From Sphingomonas sp. 28-66-16 (GTDB lineage: Bacteria; Pseudomonadota; Alphaproteobacteria; Sphingomonadales; Sphingomonadaceae): a stretch of 64,000 bases of DNA. Both the position numbers and the translations under genes were made by a program. Under the pieces are notes generated by a model. The model was not told the origin of the DNA. It saw only the letters and a program-made list of their open reading frames with translations, and did not search any database. Location of the stretch: NCBI GenBank assembly GCA_002281485.1, contig NCGF01000006.1, positions 62,001-126,000 of the forward strand, given 5' to 3'. Of this stretch, positions 33,349 through 41,654 are shown one piece after another. Numbering within the stretch: the stretch's first letter is position 1; the number at the start of each line of letters is the position of its first letter.

Positions 33349-34125
33349 TCACCCGTCGCGAAAGCTTGCCCAGGTGGGTGCGTGATCACTCGCCTTGTCC
33401 CGCCCCCGATATTCCTTGTCGACCCCGGCATCGACCAGGCGATCAGCAGCCTGTGGGCTCAGCAGCAGATGATCGATCCGAAAGCCGGCATCGCGCTGCC
33501 ACGCGCCCGCCTGATAATCCCAAAAGGTCCAGACGCCGCCACGCGGATGGCGCGTCCGCAACGCATCGGTCCAGCCCTGCGCCGCGACCGCCCGAAATCC
33601 GGCCCGGCTTTCGGGCTGCATCAGCGCATCGTCCTGCATCGCGTGTACCGAATAGGTATCGTCGTCATTGGGGATGACGTTGTAATCGCCGGCGAGGATC
33701 GTCGGTCGCTCCTCGGCGAGCAGTGCGCGCGCGCGCTGACCCAGCCGGTCTATCCAGCGCAGCTTATAGTCGAATTTGGGGCCCGGCTGGGGATTGCCGT
33801 TGGGCAGATAGATCGACGCGACGACCACGCCATCGACCTCCGCCTCGAGATAGCGGCTGTGATCGTCGTCGGATTCGCCGTCCAGCCCGCGCTGCCGTTC
33901 GACCGGATCAGCGCCCCTGGCGAGCACGGCGACACCGTTGAAGGCTTTTTGCCCGTGCCACACGGCGCCATATCCGGCGGCGCGGATATCGGCTTCGGGA
34001 AAGGTCTCGTCGCTCGATTTGAGTTCCTGAAGGCAGACGATATCGGGCGCTTGCTCGGCAAGATATTCGAGCAGCCGCGGCAGGCGCGCCTTGATGCCGT
34101 TGACGTTGTAGGTGACGATTTTCAA
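33349..34125 (-). CDS. xth: Exodeoxyribonuclease III
   Basis: The 258-residue protein starts at TTG 34125 (MKIVTYNVNGIKARL), 5 bp after erpA. It shows the EEP nuclease motifs: NVNGI, CLQELKSSDE (metal-binding Glu), YLPNGNPQ, LAGDYNV and the catalytic KASDHAPTW near the C-terminus. It repairs abasic sites and acts as a 3'-5' exonuclease/3'-phosphatase. It sits in an operon-like row erpA-xth-outer-membrane protein. Confidence 0.95.
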   Translation of the reverse strand: MKIVTYNVNGIKARLPRLLEYLAEQAPDIVCLQELKSSDETFPEADIRAAGYGAVWHGQKAFNGVAVLARGADPVERQRGLDGESDDDHSRYLEAEVDGVVVASIYLPNGNPQPGPKFDYKLRWIDRLGQRARALLAEERPTILAGDYNVIPNDDDTYSVHAMQDDALMQPESRAGFRAVAAQGWTDALRTRHPRGGVWTFWDYQAGAWQRDAGFRIDHLLLSPQAADRLVDAGVDKEYRGRDKASDHAPTWASFRDG

Positions 34126-34130
34126 GTCGA

Positions 34131-34472
34131 TCAGACCGAAAAGCTCGATCCGCAGCCGCAGCCCGATGCCGCCTGGGGGTTGTCGACGCGAAACGCGGTG
34201 CCGCCCAGGGTCTCGACGAAATCGACCGAGCAGCCGCGCACCAGATCGAGGCTGACTGGATCGACCACCAGTGTCGCCGTGCCGGTCGTCGCGACTGCGT
34301 CGTCGGCATCGATCGTCTCGGCCAGGCCGAACTTATACTGGAAGCCCGAACAGCCACCGCCGTCGACCGACAGCCGCAGGATCGCCGGCTTGCCTTGGCG
34401 CTCGGCGATCGCGGCCACACGCGCGGCCGCCGATTCTGTCAGGGCGATGGTGTCGGAGGCAAGCGTCGTCAT
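34131..34472 (-). CDS. erpA: Iron-sulfur cluster insertion protein ErpA (A-type carrier)
   Basis: The 113-residue product starts at ATG 34472. It contains the three conserved cysteines of A-type carriers: GGGCSGFQYKF and the C-terminal SGCGCGSSF. It delivers Fe-S clusters to apoproteins. The frame extends to 34547 but the N-terminus of the family begins here (IALTESAAARV). It is divergent in context from M23 only by strand order; both are on the minus strand with a 75-bp gap. Confidence 0.93.
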   Translation of the reverse strand: MTTLASDTIALTESAAARVAAIAERQGKPAILRLSVDGGGCSGFQYKFGLAETIDADDAVATTGTATLVVDPVSLDLVRGCSVDFVETLGGTAFRVDNPQAASGCGCGSSFSV

Positions 34473-34547
34473 CGCGCCGAGATAGGCGCTTCTAGCGACG
34501 ACGGCAACTGGCGCGATCGGACGACACCCGTTTCGGCCATATCGCAA

Positions 34548-35735
34548 TCAGTTGCTCGAATCGCTCCCGCCGATGGCAGCGGCCTCGGTCTTGATCGCGC
34601 GATCCTGGGTCGCCAGCAGATAATCGCTCGCCTGCAGGAAGGGGATCGGATTGACGGCCTGGCCGTCGATCCGCACTTCATAATGAAGATGGCTGCCGGT
34701 CGAGCGACCGGTCGATCCCATCAGCGCGATCACCTGCCCGCGTGTCACCCGCGTGTTGGCGGCGACGAGGATCTTCGAGAGATGGCCGTAACGGGTCGCA
34801 ATCCCCCGACCGTGATTGACCTCGACCAGATTGCCGTAACCGCCGCTGCGCTCGGCGCGCGACACGATGCCGTCGGCGGTCGCGTAGACGGGGGTACCGA
34901 TCGCGCCGGGGATATCGACGCCGGCGTGCATCGCTGCCGTGCCGCGAAACGGATCGCTGCGAACGCCGAATCGGCTGCTGAAGCTTACCTGCGCGACGGG
35001 CTCGGCCGACGGGATCGAGATCACCGCATGCTGGAGCGTATCGAGCTTCTTCCAGGTCATGAACAGCGAGCGGAACTGCGCGTCGGCGTTGGCCTCGGCG
35101 ACCGGCTCGTTGCCGTTGACCGGCTCATAGGGACCGCCCACACCGCCGGCAGCCGGCGCGAGACGTTCAGGCGCGATGCCGAGCTGGCGGACGCTGCCGG
35201 CGGCAGATGCATAACGTTGTTCGACGATCTGGCGCGCCTTGATGGCGAGCGCGAGCTGGCGGTCTTCGACGCGACGGAACGGGGCGACGATATCGGCTGC
35301 CAGCGCTGCCGTTTCGGCGTCGATCAGCGGGGTGGTGAGCGCCAGTTTCGGGTCGCTCTTGCCGCTCAGCGCCGCCGCGATCAGCGCCTGACGTTGATCG
35401 ACGCGGGCAGCATGGACTTCAGCGGCACGTTTGATCGCGGCGACCTTTGCCTGCATCTTGATGACACGGGCCTGAAGCTGGGCGAGCCGCGCCTCGGGCG
35501 ATTGCGGAGAAGCCAGAATGCCGCTCATCTGGACCGCGCTGACCCCAGCCTGGGCGACACCATAAGCCGAAAAGCACAGCGTGACGCAGGCAATCCCGGC
35601 GAGCGCAGCCTGCGTATTGCCGCCGACACTGAAGCGGCGAAGATCGCGACCGTCATGGAAGATGAAATCGCGCGTCTTGAAGCTGTCCCGCAGCTGAGAG
35701 ACGTACCTGGTAATCGGAATCGTGATGATGCCCAT
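34548..35735 (-). CDS. M23-family peptidoglycan endopeptidase with membrane anchor
   Basis: I chose ATG 35735 (MGIITIPITRYVSQL) with GGGGA upstream. The frame runs further to 35903 without support. The 395-residue protein has a transmembrane segment (LAGIACVTLCFSAYGVA), a coiled coil (LAQLQARVIKMQAKVAAIKRAAEVH split at ~95-145) and a C-terminal LytM/M23 domain. The zinc ligands are visible in HAGVDIPG, GHLSK and HLHYEVR. It should cut peptide cross-bridges or act as a LytM amidase activator at the cell wall. All zinc ligands appear present, so an active enzyme is likely. Confidence 0.9.
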   Translation of the reverse strand: MGIITIPITRYVSQLRDSFKTRDFIFHDGRDLRRFSVGGNTQAALAGIACVTLCFSAYGVAQAGVSAVQMSGILASPQSPEARLAQLQARVIKMQAKVAAIKRAAEVHAARVDQRQALIAAALSGKSDPKLALTTPLIDAETAALAADIVAPFRRVEDRQLALAIKARQIVEQRYASAAGSVRQLGIAPERLAPAAGGVGGPYEPVNGNEPVAEANADAQFRSLFMTWKKLDTLQHAVISIPSAEPVAQVSFSSRFGVRSDPFRGTAAMHAGVDIPGAIGTPVYATADGIVSRAERSGGYGNLVEVNHGRGIATRYGHLSKILVAANTRVTRGQVIALMGSTGRSTGSHLHYEVRIDGQAVNPIPFLQASDYLLATQDRAIKTEAAAIGGSDSSN

Positions 35736-36002
35736 GAATCCCCGGCGATTTGACGATGGAAGGCGGCAACCGCAATCCATCCTGTCCCGCTCGCAGCCCC
35801 TCCGCAGCGTCGACGCATCCGTGTCGCAAGGTGGCTTCGGCTCGGCAAGAGCGGACGGCCAATCGCGGGGCGAGGCGAACGCCAAGCACGGCGAGCCGTT
35901 CAATCCAAGTTAACCGATTCGAGAAAATGGCTGAATTCGGCGCTGGATGGTCTCGCCGCGCGAATCGTTGGTGCTGATTTGTCGATTCGGCGAAACGCGG
36001 CT

Positions 36003-36470
36003 TCAGCCAAGCGCGCGGACCGCCTCGAGCACTTCGACCGCATGGCCCGGCACCTTGACCCGGCGCCACGACCGAACGAGCCGGCCGCCGGCATCGAACA
36101 GGAACGTCGATCGATCGATTCCCATATATTTTTTGCCGTACATGCTCTTTTCGACCCACACCCCGAACGCTTCCATCGCCGTACTGTCCCCGTCGGTCGC
36201 GAGCGCGACGGTCAGATCATATTTGTCGATGAACTTCTGATGCTTGATCGGCGAGTCCTTGGAAACGCCCAGTACGGCCGCGCCGAGGGCGGTGAATTCG
36301 TCGAGATGCTGGCTGAAATCCTGCGCTTCGCGGGTGCAGCCCGACGTGTCGTCCTTGGGATAAAAATACAGCACCAGCGGCTTGCCGATGAAGCTGTGCA
36401 GCGAAAGTTTGCCGCCGCTCGTCGTGGTCAGTTCGACATCGGGCAGCTTGGCCCCTTCATCCATCGCCAT
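36003..36470 (-). CDS. bcp: Thioredoxin-dependent peroxiredoxin, Bcp/PrxQ family
   Basis: The start at ATG 36470 is favoured by GGGAGG ten nt upstream; ATG 36479 is too close to it. The 155-residue product has the peroxidatic Cys in KDDTSGCTREAQDF. The usual resolving Cys five residues later (C-x4-C in E. coli Bcp) is replaced by Gln, and the protein has no other Cys, so it should work as a one-Cys enzyme. It reduces hydroperoxides using thioredoxin or another thiol. It overlaps glnE by 14 nt. Confidence 0.93.
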   Translation of the reverse strand: MAMDEGAKLPDVELTTTSGGKLSLHSFIGKPLVLYFYPKDDTSGCTREAQDFSQHLDEFTALGAAVLGVSKDSPIKHQKFIDKYDLTVALATDGDSTAMEAFGVWVEKSMYGKKYMGIDRSTFLFDAGGRLVRSWRRVKVPGHAVEVLEAVRALG

Positions 36471-39174
36471 GATCGTCATGCCTCCCGGTAAGTGCCTGCC
36501 AACATCCGCGCACCTCCTGCCGTGTCGCGTCGAGCATGGCAACCAGCGCGGGCCAATCGTCGAACCCGAGCGCCCGAACGATCAACACCTGCGTCGCCGG
36601 GCGCGGCGGCTGGGCATCGGGCGCGACCAGCCGCGCGGTTACCAACAGCCGCGTCAGAAAATCATGGGCCTCGTGCATCGTCGCCGGCAAAATGCCTGCC
36701 GCGACAAGCTGATCGATCGCCTGCGCGAGGTTCGGATCGAAGCCGGTCCGGTGGAGGAGCTGGGCGACATGAACGGTGAATTCGAGATCGACCAGCCCGC
36801 CGGGGAGCAGCTTGGCATCGAGCGGCCCGATCGGCGGTTTGTGCGCGGCCATCTCTGCGCGCATTTTGACGGCGTCGGCGATCAGATCGTGGTTCGGGCG
36901 CGCCCCGCCCAGCACGACAGCGATCTCCGCTGAGACTTCGGCGCGCGCCGCCGGCGAGCCGAACACCGGCCGCGCCCGGGTGAGCGCCATATGCTCCCAC
37001 GTCCAGGCGCTCTCGCGCTGATAAACCGAAAACCCCGTCGTCGAGACGACCAGCGGCCCCTGCGTGCCCGATGGCCGCAACCGCGTGTCGATTTCGTAGA
37101 GAGGGCCGGCCGCCGTCGGCACCGACAGCGCCGCCGATACCCGCTGGGCGAGCCGGTTGTAGTAGAGCACGGCCCCGATCGGCTTCGCCCCGTCCGATTC
37201 GGCGGCATAATCGCCCGTAAAAAGATAGATCAGGTCGAGGTCGGAGGCATGGGTCAGCACCCCGCCGCCCAGCCGACCGAGCGCAAGGATCACCAGTTCG
37301 CTGCCGGGAACGCGACCATAACGCCGTGCGAAATCCTCGACCGTCGCCTCGACGATGATCGCGATCGCGGCTTCGGCGACCCGGGCATAGCCGGCGGCGA
37401 CCGCGATCGGATCAGCGGCGCCGGCGATGATCTGGACGCCAAGCGCAAAGCGCTTTTCGCCCACCACCCGGCGGACATGATCGAGCAACGCCTGATAGTC
37501 GGCACCGGACTCTCGCGGTGTCATTTCGTCGATCAGCGTCGCGACGCTGCCGACTCCATCGAGCGCGCTGGCGTCGATCAGCCCGTCGAACAGGCCCGGC
37601 CGCCGGCCCAGCGCGTCGGCGAGCGGCGGCGCATGGCTCAGAATGGCACCGAGCAGATTGGCGAGCGCCGGCTGTGCCTCAAGCAGCCGGAAGAAATTGA
37701 TCGCACTCGGCAGTTTGGCGAGCACGTGATCGAGCCGGATGATCGCCGCGCCCGGATCGGCGGCTTGTCCCAATGCCCTCGCCAGCCCCGGCAACACCGC
37801 CTCAAGCGCACATCGCGCCGGGCCGCTGCGCAGCGCGGGGTACACCCCCGATCGCCACCCCAGAATGCGCGCCGCGCCGATCTGCGCGGCGGGCTCGGGA
37901 AAGCCATCGGCACATAGCTGCGCACGCAACCGACCATCTTCGCGCGACAATTCGGGCGCGGCATCGGGCTCGATCGAATCATAGATCGCGCCGGTCGCGG
38001 CGACGTGCGGGGCGAGCAGCGCCAGCAGCGCGCCGCGATCGGCAAGCCCGTGCAGCCTAGCGAGTGAATCGAGCGGCGGCCCCTCGGGCAGATGGTGGGT
38101 CTGGCGATCGTCGACCATCTGCGCGCGGTGTTCGATCGTGCGCAGCAGCGTGTAGCTCTCGATCAGCGCGGCCGCGTCGCCCTGATCGATCCAGCCGCCT
38201 TGCGCCAGCGCGCGGAGCGCATCGCGAGTCGCCGGCGCCCGGATCGCCGGATCGCGGCCGCCATGAATCAGCTGGTGGATCTGCGCGAAAAACTCGACCT
38301 CGCGGATGCCGCCGCGCCCGCGCTTGAGATCATAGCCGGGCCCGAACGACTGGCCCTGGCTGTGATGATCACGGATCCGTCGCGAAATCCCCCTGATCTC
38401 GCCGATCGCCCCGAAATCGAGCGCGCGCCGCCAGATGAACGGATGGATGGCCGCGAGAAATCGCGCGCCGAGCGCCACGTCGCCCGCCGCCGCGCGCGCG
38501 CGGATGAACGCCGCGCGCTCCCACGGCAGCGCCTGCGATTCATAATAGGAGATCGCGGCATCGACCGGCAGCACGATCGGCGTGATCTCCGGCGACGGGC
38601 GGAGCCTGAGATCGACCCGCAGGACATAGCCGTCGGCATCGCGGGTCTGGAGAAGCTCGATCACGCGGCGGCCTATCCGTACCGCTGCGTCGTCAGGCGC
38701 CTCGCGCGGCCGGCACGGCAATGTCGCAGGATGGAAAATCAGGATCGGATCGATGTCGGACGAATAGTTGAGCTCGCGGCTGCCCTGTTTGCCAAGTGCG
38801 ATCGCCGCGAGGCCGCGGGGGTCGGCACCCGGCGTGCGCTCGCTGATGGCAGCCCGGATCGCGGTATCGAGCGCGTGATCGGCAAAATCGCTGAGCGCCG
38901 CGGTCACCGCATCGAGATCGAGCCGTCGCGAGAGATCGCCGACCGCCACGACGAGCGCGAGCCGTCGACGCTCGATCCGCAGCCGCTGCCCGGGCGGGAG
39001 CCCGGGATCGTCGATCCGCAGCGATGCCGGATCGGGCAACAGGCCCTGCGCGAACTGATCGGCAAGCGCGGTCTCGCGATCGAGCAGCCCCGCAAGGAAA
39101 GGCGCTTCGGTTCGGGCGCGCTCGACGGCACCCCGGATGTCGTCTTGGTTCGCTGCGGGCGACGTGACTTTCAT
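36457..39174 (-). CDS. glnE: Bifunctional glutamine synthetase adenylyltransferase/deadenylase
   Basis: The 905-residue protein carries two nucleotidyltransferase domains. The N-terminal one has LGKQGSRELNYSSDIDPILIF (near residue 140) and the C-terminal one GRLGGGVLTHASDLDLIYLF (near residue 645), each with the DxD metal site and followed by GlnD-type helical domains. It controls glutamine synthetase by adding or removing AMP on a Tyr in response to PII. Length matches the family, and the operon partner downstream is bcp. Confidence 0.97.
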   Translation of the reverse strand: MKVTSPAANQDDIRGAVERARTEAPFLAGLLDRETALADQFAQGLLPDPASLRIDDPGLPPGQRLRIERRRLALVVAVGDLSRRLDLDAVTAALSDFADHALDTAIRAAISERTPGADPRGLAAIALGKQGSRELNYSSDIDPILIFHPATLPCRPREAPDDAAVRIGRRVIELLQTRDADGYVLRVDLRLRPSPEITPIVLPVDAAISYYESQALPWERAAFIRARAAAGDVALGARFLAAIHPFIWRRALDFGAIGEIRGISRRIRDHHSQGQSFGPGYDLKRGRGGIREVEFFAQIHQLIHGGRDPAIRAPATRDALRALAQGGWIDQGDAAALIESYTLLRTIEHRAQMVDDRQTHHLPEGPPLDSLARLHGLADRGALLALLAPHVAATGAIYDSIEPDAAPELSREDGRLRAQLCADGFPEPAAQIGAARILGWRSGVYPALRSGPARCALEAVLPGLARALGQAADPGAAIIRLDHVLAKLPSAINFFRLLEAQPALANLLGAILSHAPPLADALGRRPGLFDGLIDASALDGVGSVATLIDEMTPRESGADYQALLDHVRRVVGEKRFALGVQIIAGAADPIAVAAGYARVAEAAIAIIVEATVEDFARRYGRVPGSELVILALGRLGGGVLTHASDLDLIYLFTGDYAAESDGAKPIGAVLYYNRLAQRVSAALSVPTAAGPLYEIDTRLRPSGTQGPLVVSTTGFSVYQRESAWTWEHMALTRARPVFGSPAARAEVSAEIAVVLGGARPNHDLIADAVKMRAEMAAHKPPIGPLDAKLLPGGLVDLEFTVHVAQLLHRTGFDPNLAQAIDQLVAAGILPATMHEAHDFLTRLLVTARLVAPDAQPPRPATQVLIVRALGFDDWPALVAMLDATRQEVRGCWQALTGRHDDHGDG

Positions 39175-39250
39175 GCAACAAAAGCCGATTCAGAGGACGT
39201 CGTGCCTTGAGGTGAGGCAACAAAATGGTCACAAGGTCGTTATCATCAAC

Positions 39251-39442
39251 ATGTCGAACCTGCCACCACTCCTCTCTGACCAGATCGCCGAGTCCGGCGG
39301 GACGCTGCGCCGGCCGCGTCTCGACGACGCGATCGGATCGGCGCTGACCGCGGCGTATGGATATGCCGACAAATTGCCGGACGATATGATGGCAGCGCTC
39401 CAGAAACTCGATGCGGTACAGTTCTCGCAGTCGAGGAGCTGA
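39251..39442 (+). CDS. Second NepR-like anti-sigma factor (63 aa)
   Basis: This short ORF (ATG 39251) reads through LRRPRLDDAIGSALTAAYG and LPDDMMAALQKLD. It aligns with the NepR core IG..LR..Y.....P..ml.LL.kLD and with the other NepR in this window (DMGPALRSIYQQ, IPPEMLDLLGKLD). Charged basic residues precede the first helix as in NepR. It converges on ecfG, whose stop is 88 bp away. Family knowledge: NepR binds EcfG and is titrated away by phosphorylated PhyR. A second copy could tune EcfG or bind a different sigma factor. No strong ribosome site is seen. Confidence 0.6.
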   Translation: MSNLPPLLSDQIAESGGTLRRPRLDDAIGSALTAAYGYADKLPDDMMAALQKLDAVQFSQSRS

Positions 39443-39529
39443 CGGGGCGATCAGACGCGCTTCGCGCGCGGCCCGCTTCGCGAAATCGACAGCGCCTTTC
39501 CTGCCGAACGACCGCGAACGATACGCGCC

Positions 39530-40171
39530 CTAACGGTCGCGGCTCAGTTCAGCGACATCGCCCATGATCGTGTCGAGCACCGTCTGGCCCGGCGGGTTGC
39601 TATGGGTGCGGCGCGACGGCAGCGAGCCGTCGGTGAGCAGCGTCTCGAGCGCGACGCGTCCGCGCGCGACCCGGCTTTTGATCGTCCCGACAGCCACGCC
39701 GCAAATTTCCGCCGCTTCCTCATAGGCGAAGCCACCGGCACCGACGAGAATCAGCGCCTCGCGCTGTGCTGCGGGCAGATGGAGCAGCGCTCGCTGGACG
39801 TCGCCCAGCTCGACCTGCTTGTCCTGACCCGCCGGCGCCGCAAGGATGCGGTCGGCGACGAGATCGTCCCATTCTCCCCGAAAGCGCGTCCGTCGCATCT
39901 GCGAAAGAAAAAGGTTGCGAAGGATGATGAAGGTCCATGCGCGCATGTTGGTGCCCGCCTGGAAACGCTTCCGCGCGGCCCAGGCCTTGAGCAGCGTTTC
40001 CTGCACCAGATCGTCGGCGAGATCGCGGTTTCCCGAAATCGACCGGCCGAACGCGCGAAGATGCGGGATCACCTGCGCCAGCTGCGCCTTGAACTCGGGG
40101 TCGGGCAGCGCGATGCGCTCCTCCGGCAGCGTGTCCGGCGTATCGCTTGCGAGGGGATCGGGATTCGTCAT
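39530..40171 (-). CDS. ecfG: General stress response ECF sigma factor EcfG
   Basis: The 213-residue protein starts at ATG 40171 with GGAG upstream. Region 2 has LADDLVQETLLKAWAARKRF and TNMRAWTFIILRNLFLSQMRR; region 4 has LPAAQREALILVGAGGFAYEEAAEICGV and GTIKSRVARGR. It directs RNA polymerase to GGAAC-N16/17-GTT promoters. NepR holds it inactive until PhyR is phosphorylated. It is beside phyR, nepR and the PhyP-like gene, the conserved alphaproteobacterial module. Confidence 0.93.
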   Translation of the reverse strand: MTNPDPLASDTPDTLPEERIALPDPEFKAQLAQVIPHLRAFGRSISGNRDLADDLVQETLLKAWAARKRFQAGTNMRAWTFIILRNLFLSQMRRTRFRGEWDDLVADRILAAPAGQDKQVELGDVQRALLHLPAAQREALILVGAGGFAYEEAAEICGVAVGTIKSRVARGRVALETLLTDGSLPSRRTHSNPPGQTVLDTIMGDVAELSRDR

Positions 40172-40251
40172 GCAACTCCGTTCAGTCTTGCACATCACAA
40201 GACATCATGCACGGGCCTTCGGCCGGCGCCAATCTGGTCTGATCAATCTGG

Positions 40252-40389
40252 TCAGCGAATAAAGAGCCAGGCAAAGATGACCACCACCAGCACGAGCGAT
40301 ATGCCAAGCACATAGCGTACGATGTGCGGCGTCGCGCCGGCGCGGGCGTCCTGAGTGTCGATATGGGTCTGGTCGTTTCGGTCAGTCAT
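40252..40389 (-). CDS. 45-residue single-pass membrane protein between ecfG and phyR
   Basis: Reading from ATG 40389 gives a short polar N-terminus (MTDRNDQTHIDTQDARAG), a helix VLGISLVLVVVIFAWLF and a stop at 40252. An ATG at 40392 would add one Met. It lies between phyR and ecfG on the same strand, with about 40 and 80 bp on each side. It is too short to be called by many gene finders. The placement suggests co-transcription with the stress module. Function is unknown; a membrane-linked modulator is speculation. Confidence 0.65.
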   Translation of the reverse strand: MTDRNDQTHIDTQDARAGATPHIVRYVLGISLVLVVVIFAWLFIR

Positions 40390-40429
40390 CATGCTTCAAC
40401 ACGCCAGACCCGTTTTGGCTCCGTACCAA

Positions 40430-41233
40430 TCATTCGGTGGGCAAGGTTGCCTCATCAAAGAACAATGCCTGGCTGATCGCCGCCTTTACCGTCGAGCGCT
40501 GGAACGGCTTGGTGATCAGGAAGGTCGGCTCCGGCCGCTCCCCTGTCAGCAGCCGTTCGGGGAAGGCGGTGATGAAGATCACGGGGACCGAGAATTGCGC
40601 GAGAATATCCTTCACGGCGTCGATTCCCGAGCTGTCGTCTGCGAGCTGGATATCGGCCAACACCAGACCCGGCCGGTCTTCCATCGCCAGCGCGACGGCT
40701 TCGTCACGGGTAACGGCGACGCCGGTCACCTCATGCCCCAGATCGCGGACGATCGTTTCGATATCCATGGCGATCATCGGCTCGTCCTCGATGATCAAAA
40801 CGCGCGCACGGGTCTGTTTTTCGATTTCCGCGAGCGCATCCGAGACCAACGTCTCGAGTTCTTCGGTGTCCACATCGATGAGATAAGCGGCGTCCTCCGG
40901 CGAAAATCCTTCCATCGCGGTCAGCAGCAACGCCTGGCGCGAGAGCGGCGACATCCGCGCCAGCCGCGCGCGCGCGATGGCTTCGGCAGCGGCGGCCGAA
41001 TTTGGCGTGTCGTCATCGACCACATCGTAATTGGCCGAATTCCAGATCGCGTGAAAGGTCCGGTAAAGCCCCAGCCGGGCATCAACGTCGCTCGGAAATT
41101 CCTCCGGCGCCGCAACGATCGCTTCGAGCGTTGCCCGCACATACCGATCGCCCTGGTCCTGGGATCCGGTCAGCGCGCGCGCATAACGCCGCAACAGGGG
41201 AAGGTGGGGCGCAAGTTGTTGTCCAAGCGACAT
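40430..41233 (-). CDS. phyR: General stress response regulator PhyR
   Basis: The start at ATG 41233 (MSLGQQLAPHLPLLRRYARAL) is chosen over 41293. The 267-residue protein has an N-terminal sigma-like domain (regions 2 and 4 of an EcfG mimic, residues 1-135) and a C-terminal receiver domain with acidic pocket E149-D150-E151, phospho-acceptor D194 (LADIQLAD) and Lys in TKPFQRS. When phosphorylated it releases its sigma-like domain to bind NepR and free EcfG. It is the master switch of the general stress response. Confidence 0.97.
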   Translation of the reverse strand: MSLGQQLAPHLPLLRRYARALTGSQDQGDRYVRATLEAIVAAPEEFPSDVDARLGLYRTFHAIWNSANYDVVDDDTPNSAAAAEAIARARLARMSPLSRQALLLTAMEGFSPEDAAYLIDVDTEELETLVSDALAEIEKQTRARVLIIEDEPMIAMDIETIVRDLGHEVTGVAVTRDEAVALAMEDRPGLVLADIQLADDSSGIDAVKDILAQFSVPVIFITAFPERLLTGERPEPTFLITKPFQRSTVKAAISQALFFDEATLPTE

Positions 41234-41343
41234 GATCGACGAAAACTCCCTGATATCGGCCCCCGTTCTGCGTTCGGCGGGCTGCCATTGCAATGCGTTT
41301 TATGCCGGCCTGCACGCGGCGAACTTGATTTTGCAGCGAACGT

Positions 41344-41368
41344 GGAACAAATGAACCGCTGTTTTGTT
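41344..41368 (+). promoter_or_regulatory. EcfG-type promoter of nepR-phyP
   Basis: GGAAC at 41344-41348 and GTT at 41366-41368 are separated by 17 nt (16 nt plus TGTT). This fits the EcfG consensus and points toward nepR, about 100 nt downstream. It suggests feedback control of the negative regulators. Confidence 0.6.
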
Positions 41369-41474
41369 TCATTGGCTTCGGGGATCGTCGCAAGGGGCGG
41401 ATTCACGATCCACGGTGGGTTCTGAAATCAATCTGCAAGGCACTGAGGTGCCGTCGCCACGCATGATGTGAGGG

Positions 41475-41645
41475 ATGTCGTTGAAGTCTGTTCGAGAAAC
41501 GCCGAAGCAGGCTCGCCGTCCTCGCAATGCCAAGCAAGGCAGCGGTAGCGCTGACATGGGCCCGGCCCTGCGATCGATCTATCAGCAGACGGTCGATGAA
41601 CAAATTCCCCCCGAAATGCTCGATCTGCTTGGCAAGCTCGATTAG
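41475..41645 (+). CDS. nepR: Anti-sigma factor NepR
   Basis: This 56-residue protein is read from ATG 41475. A TTG at 41481 has a better spaced GAGGG. The core ADMGPALRSIYQQ and DEQIPPEMLDLLGKLD match NepR, which wraps around EcfG and the sigma-like domain of PhyR. A basic stretch (KQARRPRNAK) precedes it. It is divergent from phyR and 9 bp upstream of the PhyP-like gene, giving the typical sphingomonad order. It is below common ORF cut-offs and easily missed. Confidence 0.9.
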   Translation: MSLKSVRETPKQARRPRNAKQGSGSADMGPALRSIYQQTVDEQIPPEMLDLLGKLD

Positions 41646-41654
41646 CCGTCAGCA

